Source: JBFGCT01 sp041581055 (GTDB lineage Bacteria; Actinomycetota; Acidimicrobiia; Acidimicrobiales; Ilumatobacteraceae). Taken from it: a stretch of DNA of 6,179 nucleotides. The notes under the pieces were generated by a model that was given only the letters and a program-made list of their open reading frames with translations, ran no database searches and had not been told where the DNA came from. Shown here one piece after another: positions 1-6,179 of this stretch (position 1 is the stretch's first letter; every line of letters begins with the position of its first letter). The DNA lies in NCBI GenBank assembly GCA_041581055.1, contig JBFGCT010000208.1, positions 1 to 6,179 of the forward strand. Direction: 5' to 3'. A program made the position numbers and the translations under genes.

Positions 1-401
1 ACCATGTCGCCGCGCATCTTGTCGTCGAGCACGAGGCGGGTCGTGGTGCGGCCACCCGCAACGGCCCGCTCGACGTCGAGACGGTTTGCCACGGCCACCG
101 GCTCGAACGCGGCCTCGTCGTCGAGGCGGGCGGCGAACCCGTCGAAGAAGTCGGTGATCGCCTCATCGGAGCACGCGGCGAGCGCGGCGAAGCCGTCGAC
201 CGCCGCGCCGACCGCGTCCGCCACCAGCCGATGCTCGTCGGCGGGCACGTGGATCAGGTCGCCGGTGGTCTGCACGACGATCAGCCGGTCGCCGTCGGCG
301 AACGCCGCCGCCAGCGTCTCGTCGACCACCGCCACCCGGTCGCCGCCGTAGACCAGCTCCTGCCCGGGTCGGAGGGCGGTGAGCCGGCCGCCGCCGCTCA
401 T
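1..401 (-). CDS. ProA-like aldehyde dehydrogenase superfamily protein, N-terminal part (cut by window edge)
   Basis: The frame starts with ATG at 401-399 and stays open to the window edge, giving 133 complete residues. Residues about 61-133 follow the N-terminal pattern of glutamate-5-semialdehyde dehydrogenase (ProA): a helix with FAALAACSDEAI, then FFDGFAARL, then the region around VANRLDVERA and a TRLVLDDKMRGDM segment matching the ProA helix after its LDRL motif. ProA-type enzymes reduce gamma-glutamyl phosphate, or related activated acids, to the semialdehyde with NADPH. The catalytic cysteine and nucleotide-binding regions lie outside the window, so activity is unproven. The first 60 or so residues (with DRLIVVQTTGDLIHVP) have no counterpart in classical ProA as I remember it. 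The start overlaps the stop of the upstream oxidoreductase by four bases (ATGA), which points to translational coupling. A different aldehyde or acyl-CoA dehydrogenase branch is possible. I am confident of the gene and moderately confident of the family. Confidence 0.65.
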   Translation of the reverse strand, partial: MSGGGRLTALRPGQELVYGGDRVAVVDETLAAAFADGDRLIVVQTTGDLIHVPADEHRLVADAVGAAVDGFAALAACSDEAITDFFDGFAARLDDEAAFEPVAVANRLDVERAVAGGRTTTRLVLDDKMRGDM

Positions 402-1513
402 CGGCCGAAGCCCACCCCGTCGAGCTCGGGCAGCGAGGCGAGGTCGACCGGCGCGCCGCCGTCGATCGACTGGTGGGCGGCGACGCCGAGGGCGACCGAC
501 CACAGCCCGTCGAGCAGCGTCACCCCAGCTGGCCGGCCGGCGCGGATCGCGGCGGCGAAGTCGACGTGCTCCAGGTAGCTCGCGCCGTGGTGCAACCCGA
601 CGTGCTTCACGTCCGGATTGGCGATCGTCGACTCGCTGACCACTCCGATGCCGTCCGCCCGCCGGCCGACGCGCAGCACGCTCTCGCTGACGAAGGCCTC
701 GAGCTTCCCCTCGTCGCCGACGACGCAGATCTCCTGCTCGTTCCTGCTGGCCTCGGCGAACATGCACAGGTCGAGCAGGCCCCGTACGCCGTTGTCGAAC
801 TCGACGATGACGAACGCGTTGTCGAGGATGTCGGGGACCTCGCCGTCGTAGACCTCGTCGAGGTGGTTGACCGACTGGCCGCCGGAGGCCATCACGCTGA
901 CCGGGCGGGCCCCGGCGACCCGGTTCATCAGATCGAAGAAGTGGCAGCACTTCTCGACGAGCGTGCCGCCGGTGTTGCGGTTGAAGCGGTTCCAGTCGCC
1001 GACCTTGGGGAGGAACGGGAAGCGGTGCTCGCGGATCGAGACCATCTTGACGTTGCCGGCCGCGCCGGCCGCCAGCTCGACCATCAGCCGTTGCGTCGGC
1101 GGCATGTACCGGTACTCCAGGCCCATCCAGACGACGCGGTCGGGCGGGCCGGCGGCGGCGGCCTCGACGACCTCGCGGCAGTCGGCGAGCGTCGTGCACA
1201 GCGGCTTCTCGACGAGCACGTGCAGCGGGCGGTCGAGCGCGGCGAGCAGGACGCCATGATGGGTGTGGTTCGGCGACGCGATCACCACGGCGTCGCAGAG
1301 CCCCGAGTCGAGCAGCTCGGCCCCGTCGCGGAAGCGCGCCAGGTCGGCCCTCTCGCCGACCGCCAGCTGCGCCCAGTCGAGCGACTCCGGGTGCGGATCG
1401 GCGACAGCGGTGACCGTCGCGCCGTCGAGGGCCAGGATGTTCTGGATGTGCTCGACGCCCATCATCCCGGTCCCGATGACGCCGTAACGGATCGGGGTCA
1501 GCTCGGCGGCCAT
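398..1513 (-). CDS. Gfo/Idh/MocA family NAD(P)-dependent oxidoreductase
   Basis: The protein has 371 residues, typical for this family of sugar, inositol and related dehydrogenases. The N-terminal Rossmann fold opens with GVIGTGMMG (residues 11-19), with an acidic region after strand 2 (ADP, 38-40). The hallmark EKP motif is at 102-104 (VEKPLCTTLADC), with K103 the expected catalytic lysine. The C-terminal substrate domain carries GGTLVEKCCHFFD (182-194), where H191 is the usual catalytic or substrate histidine. I chose the ATG at 1513-1511 because the Rossmann strand begins a few residues later. An in-frame GTG at 1609 would add 32 low-complexity residues and run almost into the start of the divergent gene. 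There is no strong Shine-Dalgarno sequence, but a TACGCT hexamer sits nine bases upstream of the ATG. The gene heads a unit with the ProA-like gene. Substrate is unknown; myo-inositol- or sugar-type polyols are the common choices in the family. Confidence 0.93.
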   Translation of the reverse strand: MAAELTPIRYGVIGTGMMGVEHIQNILALDGATVTAVADPHPESLDWAQLAVGERADLARFRDGAELLDSGLCDAVVIASPNHTHHGVLLAALDRPLHVLVEKPLCTTLADCREVVEAAAAGPPDRVVWMGLEYRYMPPTQRLMVELAAGAAGNVKMVSIREHRFPFLPKVGDWNRFNRNTGGTLVEKCCHFFDLMNRVAGARPVSVMASGGQSVNHLDEVYDGEVPDILDNAFVIVEFDNGVRGLLDLCMFAEASRNEQEICVVGDEGKLEAFVSESVLRVGRRADGIGVVSESTIANPDVKHVGLHHGASYLEHVDFAAAIRAGRPAGVTLLDGLWSVALGVAAHQSIDGGAPVDLASLPELDGVGFGR

Positions 1514-1522
1514 ATCGACCCG

Positions 1523-1528
1523 AGCGTA
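1523..1528 (-). promoter_or_regulatory. Candidate -10 element for the Gfo/Idh oxidoreductase gene
   Basis: Read on the minus strand this is TACGCT, matching the actinobacterial TANNNT -10 pattern, with nine bases between it and the ATG. A transcript starting about seven bases downstream would have almost no leader. I see no clear -35 box. Such hexamers also occur by chance, so this is suggestive only. Confidence 0.3.
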
Positions 1529-1604
1529 CGCCCCGGCCCGCGCATCGGCGACCTCGCCGCTCGACGACTCCGGCCCGGCCTCGCGCGACGGCGCCCTCGC
1601 TTGG

Positions 1605-1610
1605 CACACT
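1605..1610 (+). promoter_or_regulatory. Weak candidate -10 element for the MBL-fold hydrolase gene
   Basis: CACACT differs from TANNNT only in the first base and is followed by six bases and then the ATG at 1617. That is the spacing expected if transcription begins on the A of the start codon (leaderless mRNA). There is no Shine-Dalgarno sequence upstream of this gene, which agrees with the idea. No -35 box is evident. Confidence 0.2.
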
Positions 1611-1616
1611 GTCGTG

Positions 1617-2309
1617 ATGACCTCCGACCGCCCCGTTGACCGGCTCTACTTCCGACAGTTGTTGTCCGGGCACGACTTCGCCGGCGACGACCCGCTCGCG
1701 GGGCAGATGGTGAACTTCGTGTACGCCATCGGCGACCGCGACACCGGCGAGTGCCTCCTGGTCGACCCGGCCTACTCGGTCGGCGAGCTCGTCGACCTCG
1801 TCACGGCCGACGGGATGCGAGTCGTCGGCGTCCTCGCCACCCACTACCACCCCGATCACGTCGGTGGCTCGATGATGGGGCACACGATCGAGGGGGTCGC
1901 CGAGCTGCTCGACGTGGTCGACTGCCCGATCCACGTCAACCGCGACGAGACCGAGTGGGTCACCAAGACGACCGCGGTCGGCGCCGACCACCTCGTCGGA
2001 CACGACTCAGGCGACGTGCTCACCGTCGGCGGGGTCGACATCACGCTGGTGCACACGCCGGGTCACACGCCGGGCAGCCAGTGCTTCCTCGTCGACGGCC
2101 GGCTCGTGGCCGGCGACACGCTGTTCCTCGACGGGTGCGGTCGAACCGACCTGCCCGGATCGAACCCGGCGCAGATGGTCGAGAGCCTGCGGCGCCTTGC
2201 CGAGATTCCCGACGAGACCGTGCTCTTTCCCGGCCACCGCTACTCGCCGGCCGCCAGCGCGCCGATGGCCGAGGTCAAGCGGAGCAACTGGGTGTTCGAG
2301 CAGATCTGA
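1617..2309 (+). CDS. MBL-fold metallo-hydrolase (glyoxalase II / persulfide dioxygenase-like)
   Basis: From the ATG at 1617 (a GTG directly before it at 1614 is an equally possible start) the protein has about 230 residues, a normal size. Numbering from the GTG, the metal-binding HxHxDH motif is THYHPDHVGG with H77, H79, D81 and H82. The remaining ligands are H151 in HTPGHTPGS, D168 in AGDTLF and H208 in FPGHRY, so a complete dinuclear site is present. The segment GCGRTD (174-179) occurs in ETHE1-type persulfide dioxygenases and in related bacterial hydrolases. There is no signal peptide, so the protein is probably cytoplasmic. Likely chemistry is thioester hydrolysis or sulfane-sulfur handling. 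In an actinobacterium the thiol carrier could be mycothiol rather than glutathione, but that is inference. The N-terminal RLYFRQLLSG segment is, from memory, typical of an actinobacterial subgroup. The gene diverges from the oxidoreductase unit and converges on the LysM lipoprotein gene, so it is probably transcribed alone. Confidence 0.93.
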   Translation: MTSDRPVDRLYFRQLLSGHDFAGDDPLAGQMVNFVYAIGDRDTGECLLVDPAYSVGELVDLVTADGMRVVGVLATHYHPDHVGGSMMGHTIEGVAELLDVVDCPIHVNRDETEWVTKTTAVGADHLVGHDSGDVLTVGGVDITLVHTPGHTPGSQCFLVDGRLVAGDTLFLDGCGRTDLPGSNPAQMVESLRRLAEIPDETVLFPGHRYSPAASAPMAEVKRSNWVFEQI

Positions 2310-2316
2310 TCGAGCG

Positions 2317-2329
2317 CGGGCCGAGCCCG
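2317..2329. terminator. Small GC hairpin between convergent stops
   Basis: CGGGC and GCCCG form a perfect five-base-pair stem with a three-base loop inside the 22-base gap between the MBL stop (2309) and the LysM gene stop (2332). Being symmetric, it could act on both strands. It is short and has no T-tract on either side, so it is at best a weak intrinsic terminator. Confidence 0.25.
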
Positions 2330-2331
2330 GG

Positions 2332-2955
2332 TCAGCAGTCGGCCTTGGCCGGGATGATGATCGTCTGTCCCGGGATGAACTGCGCGTACGCCGGGTTCGC
2401 CGCGTTGGCCGCCTCGAGCGCCTCGAGCGTGACGTCGTACTGGCGGGCCAGCGCCAGCGGGAAGTCGCCAGAGACGACCGTGTGCTCGCCCGCGGCGCAG
2501 TTGTCGCCCGCCTCCGGGATCGCGTCGCCGACCGGCGCCTCGCCCGCCGGCGGCGTGGTGGCCGCGGTCGTCGACCCGCCGGGAACGGTGCCGCCCGGTG
2601 GGATCTTGATCACGGTCCCGGGGAACGGGAACTCCTGGGCGCTCGCCCAGCCGTTGAACTGGATGAGGTCGTCGAGCGGCACGCCGAACTGCTCGGCGAC
2701 CTTCAGCGGGTAGTCGCCGGACTGCACCGTGTACTCCTGGGACAGCGGGTTCGTGCCGTCGAGGAGGACGCCCTCCGCCGGCGGCACCGTCGTGACGGCC
2801 GGCTTGACGATGAAGGCCGTCGATCCCGTGCTGAGGCTCAGCGTGGTCCGGCTCGGCTCGGACGCGGCATCGCTGCTGCAGGAGGCGAGCACGACGACGC
2901 CGATGGCGAACGGCCACAGAAGGACCCCAACACGACCAAGATTGCTGAACCGCAT
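2332..2955 (-). CDS. Secreted lipoprotein with two LysM domains
   Basis: The protein has 207 residues. Residues 1-26 form a lipoprotein signal peptide: R2/R8 positive end, a hydrophobic stretch VGVLLWPFAIGVVV, and the lipobox LASC with C26 as the lipidated cysteine. A Ser/Thr/Pro-rich spacer follows, then LysM 1 (about 74-119, EYTVQSGDYPLKVAEQFGV to TVIKIPPG), a Gly/Pro/Thr linker (about 120-145), and LysM 2 (about 158-202, EHTVVSGDFPLALARQYDV to QTIIIPA). LysM domains bind N-acetylglucosamine in peptidoglycan, so the likely role is a membrane-anchored, wall-binding surface protein. No catalytic domain is present. Cysteines 153 and 207 flank LysM 2 and could form a disulfide. I chose the ATG at 2955-2953 because it places the signal peptide at the N-terminus; a GTG at 3021 would put about 22 polar and basic residues in front. 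The gene lies 69 bases after gltD in the same direction but has its own candidate -10 element. Confidence 0.9.
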   Translation of the reverse strand: MRFSNLGRVGVLLWPFAIGVVVLASCSSDAASEPSRTTLSLSTGSTAFIVKPAVTTVPPAEGVLLDGTNPLSQEYTVQSGDYPLKVAEQFGVPLDDLIQFNGWASAQEFPFPGTVIKIPPGGTVPGGSTTAATTPPAGEAPVGDAIPEAGDNCAAGEHTVVSGDFPLALARQYDVTLEALEAANAANPAYAQFIPGQTIIIPAKADC

Positions 2956-2963
2956 GACCGGCC

Positions 2964-2969
2964 ATCGTA
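2964..2969 (-). promoter_or_regulatory. Candidate -10 element for the LysM lipoprotein gene
   Basis: On the minus strand this reads TACGAT, a full TANNNT match, ending eight bases before the ATG. A poor -35 candidate (TTCGGT) lies 16 bases further upstream. No Shine-Dalgarno sequence precedes the ATG. This would give a transcript independent of gltBD with little or no leader. Confidence 0.35.
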
Positions 2970-3024
2970 GGCCGCGGCGCGGGAGACCGAACGTCAGGGC
3001 GAAACCGGGCGACGGTGACACCTG

Positions 3025-4476
3025 CTACATGAGCGGGCGGGCGGTCGGCGAGATCGGCGCCGGAAGCCGGGTCTCGCCCATCAGATACGCGTCGACGCCC
3101 GCCGCCGCCGCCCGCCCCTCGGCGATCGCCCAGACGATCAGGCTCTGCCCGCGGCCCATGTCGCCGGCGACGAAGAGGGCCGGCTGGCTCGTCATGTAGT
3201 GCCCGTCACGGGCAACGTTGCCGCGGGCGTCGAACTCGACGTCGAGCGATTCCAGCCAGGCGCCGCGCTCGGGGCCGAGGAACCCGAGGGCGAGGAACAC
3301 GAAGTCGGCCGGGATCTCCGTGTCGGTTCCCTCGACCTTGACGAACCGGCCGTCGGTCATCTCGACCTGGTGGAGCTGCAGCGCGCGCACCCGGCCGTCG
3401 CCGTCGTCGAGGAACCGCTCGGTGTTGACCGAGTAGACGCGCTCGCCGCCCTCCTCGTGCGCCGACGAGACCCGGTAGATCATCGACCACTGCGGCCACG
3501 GGTTGTCGGGCGACCGCTCGTCGGGCGGGCGCGGCATGATCTCGAGTTGGGTGACCGACGCCGCCCCCTGGCGGTGGGCGGTGCCCAGGCAGTCGGCGCC
3601 GGTGTCGCCGCCGCCGATGATCACGACATGGCCACCCTCGACGTCGATCGGCGAGCGCTCGATGTCGCCGAGCTGCACCCGGTTGGAGTACGGGAGGTAC
3701 TCCATCGCCTGATGGATCCCGTCGAGCTCCCGCCCCGGGATCGGCAGATCGCGCGCCTGGGTCGCGCCGCAGGCCAGGACGACGGCGTCGTGTGACGCCA
3801 GCAGCACCTCGATGTCGACGTTCTCGCCGACGACGGCGTTCGTGCGGAACTCGGTCCCCTCCGCCTCCATCTGGGAGATGCGGCGGTCGATGTGCCGCTT
3901 CTCCATCTTGAACTCGGGGATGCCATAGCGCAGCAGCCCCCCGATCCGGTCGTCCCGCTCGAGCACGACGACGTCGTGGCCCGCCCTGGTGAGCTGTTGC
4001 GCGGCGGCCAGGCCGGCGGGACCGGACCCGATCACCGCCACCCGCTTGCCGGTCCGCACCGACGGGATGTGCGGGGTGACCCAGCCCTCGTCCCAGGCGC
4101 GGTCGATGATCTCGACCTCGATCTGCTTGATCGCCACCGCGTCCTGGTTGATGCCGAGCACGCACGACGCCTCGCACGGCGCCGGGCACAGCCGGCCCGT
4201 GAACTCGGGGAAGTTGTTCGTCGCGTGCAGCCGCTCGATCGCGTCGCGCCAGTGGTCGCGGTACACCAGGTCGTTCCAGTCCGGGATCAGGTTGCCGAGC
4301 GGGCACCCGTTGTTGCAGAACGGGATGCCGCAGTCCATACAGCGGCCGGCCTGGTGGTTCAGCGCCTCGGCGTCGAACTCCTCGTAGACCTCCTTCCAGT
4401 CCCGGATCCGCACCGGCACCGGCCGCCGCGCCGGGAGCTGCCGCTCCCACTCCAAGAACCCCGTCGGCTTGCCCAC
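3025..4476 (-). CDS. gltD: Glutamate synthase (NADPH) small subunit
   Basis: This is the 483-residue beta subunit of GOGAT, which takes electrons from NADPH through FAD and Fe-S clusters to the large subunit. The N-terminal cysteine-rich region has C46, C49, C54 and C58 (RCMDCGIPFCNNGCPLGN) and C97, C101 and C105 (CPAPCEASC), the usual ligands for two [4Fe-4S] clusters. The FAD-binding motif is GSGPAG at 150-155 and the NADPH-binding motif is GGGDTG at 288-293. The C-terminal FAD contact is FVAGDMGRGQSLIVWAIAEG (435-454). Length and the opening MGKPTGFLEWER are standard for the family, which supports the GTG start at 4476-4474. A GGAGG-containing ribosome binding site lies seven bases upstream. 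The gene follows gltB by 25 bases on the same strand, so the two subunits are almost certainly made from one mRNA. No motif is missing. Confidence 0.98.
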   Translation of the reverse strand: MGKPTGFLEWERQLPARRPVPVRIRDWKEVYEEFDAEALNHQAGRCMDCGIPFCNNGCPLGNLIPDWNDLVYRDHWRDAIERLHATNNFPEFTGRLCPAPCEASCVLGINQDAVAIKQIEVEIIDRAWDEGWVTPHIPSVRTGKRVAVIGSGPAGLAAAQQLTRAGHDVVVLERDDRIGGLLRYGIPEFKMEKRHIDRRISQMEAEGTEFRTNAVVGENVDIEVLLASHDAVVLACGATQARDLPIPGRELDGIHQAMEYLPYSNRVQLGDIERSPIDVEGGHVVIIGGGDTGADCLGTAHRQGAASVTQLEIMPRPPDERSPDNPWPQWSMIYRVSSAHEEGGERVYSVNTERFLDDGDGRVRALQLHQVEMTDGRFVKVEGTDTEIPADFVFLALGFLGPERGAWLESLDVEFDARGNVARDGHYMTSQPALFVAGDMGRGQSLIVWAIAEGRAAAAGVDAYLMGETRLPAPISPTARPLM

Positions 4477-4483
4477 TACGTCA

Positions 4484-4490
4484 CCCTCCC
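4484..4490 (-). promoter_or_regulatory. Ribosome binding site of gltD
   Basis: On the minus strand this reads GGGAGGG, containing the GGAGG core, seven bases before the GTG start of gltD. It supports that GTG as the true start and shows that this genome uses canonical Shine-Dalgarno initiation at least for genes inside operons. Confidence 0.65.
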
Positions 4491-4501
4491 TCGTCTGCCG
4501 A

Positions 4502-6179
<1,678 letters not shown>

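Noticed and set aside
1514..1609. Upstream GTG start at 1609 for the Gfo/Idh gene
   Set aside because: It would add 32 residues with no family counterpart and consume the whole divergent promoter region. The ATG at 1513 fits the Rossmann fold start.
1602..1616. Sigma-54-like TGGCAC before the MBL gene
   Set aside because: The first half matches, but the required TTGC element at the proper distance is absent.
473..1639. Long plus-strand open frame (388 residues) opposite the Gfo/Idh gene
   Set aside because: It is an antisense shadow in GC-rich DNA. The translation has low complexity (rich in V, D, A, R), with no domain motifs, while the opposite strand encodes a clear family member.
1751..2713. 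Plus-strand open frame spanning the MBL gene and the LysM gene region
   Set aside because: It is arginine-, proline- and glycine-rich with no motifs, out of frame with the clear MBL gene and antisense to the LysM gene.
2240..2965. Second minus-strand open frame across the LysM gene
   Set aside because: It is an arginine- and glycine-rich out-of-frame reading of the same DNA. The other frame shows a signal peptide and two LysM domains.
2971..2981. CCGCG/CGCGG inverted repeat between gltD and the LysM gene
   Set aside because: The loop is too small for the full stem, there is no T-tract, and such short GC palindromes are expected by chance in this composition.
2956..3021. Upstream GTG start at 3021 for the LysM lipoprotein
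   Set aside because: It would bury the lipoprotein signal peptide behind 22 extra residues. The ATG at 2955 gives a normal signal peptide.
3206..4450. Minus-strand open frame of 414 residues inside gltD
   Set aside because: It is an arginine- and proline-rich frame shadow of gltD, which has all its expected cofactor motifs.

Overview
The window is GC-rich and densely coding, with codon third positions mostly G or C. The proteins, and the absence of Shine-Dalgarno sequences before several starts, fit a high-GC actinobacterium. My best guess is the Acidimicrobiia (Ilumatobacter-like); this is inference from protein style, not a database match. There are six protein-coding genes, two of them cut by the window edges. 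I see no RNA genes, mobile elements, CRISPR arrays or sizeable repeats, and no gene-free stretch longer than about 105 bases.

Left part (1-1513, minus strand): a two-gene unit read right to left. It is a Gfo/Idh/MocA-type NAD(P)-dependent oxidoreductase followed, through a 4-base ATGA stop/start overlap, by a gene that leaves the window. The visible N-terminal 133 residues of that second gene look like a ProA-like aldehyde dehydrogenase with an extra N-terminal segment. The overlap suggests co-translation and perhaps a shared pathway, but the substrate cannot be read from the sequence.

Middle part (1514-3024): a short divergent intergenic region of about 100 bases leads into a plus-strand metallo-beta-lactamase-fold hydrolase of the glyoxalase II / persulfide dioxygenase type. 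It meets tail-to-tail, with only 22 bases between stops, a minus-strand gene for a secreted lipoprotein with two LysM domains.

Right part (3025-6179, minus strand): the glutamate synthase operon, gltB (C-terminal 558 residues visible) then gltD, 25 bases apart, with a good ribosome binding site before gltD. Together they encode NADPH-dependent GOGAT, which makes two glutamates from glutamine and 2-oxoglutarate.

Overall this is mostly core metabolism. I found no convincing undescribed multi-gene system. The points most worth a second look are the coupled oxidoreductase / extended ProA-like pair, the LysM lipoprotein with unusual repeat signatures and a cysteine pair, and -10-like hexamers lying directly before the start codons of the three non-glt genes, which suggest leaderless or near-leaderless transcripts.
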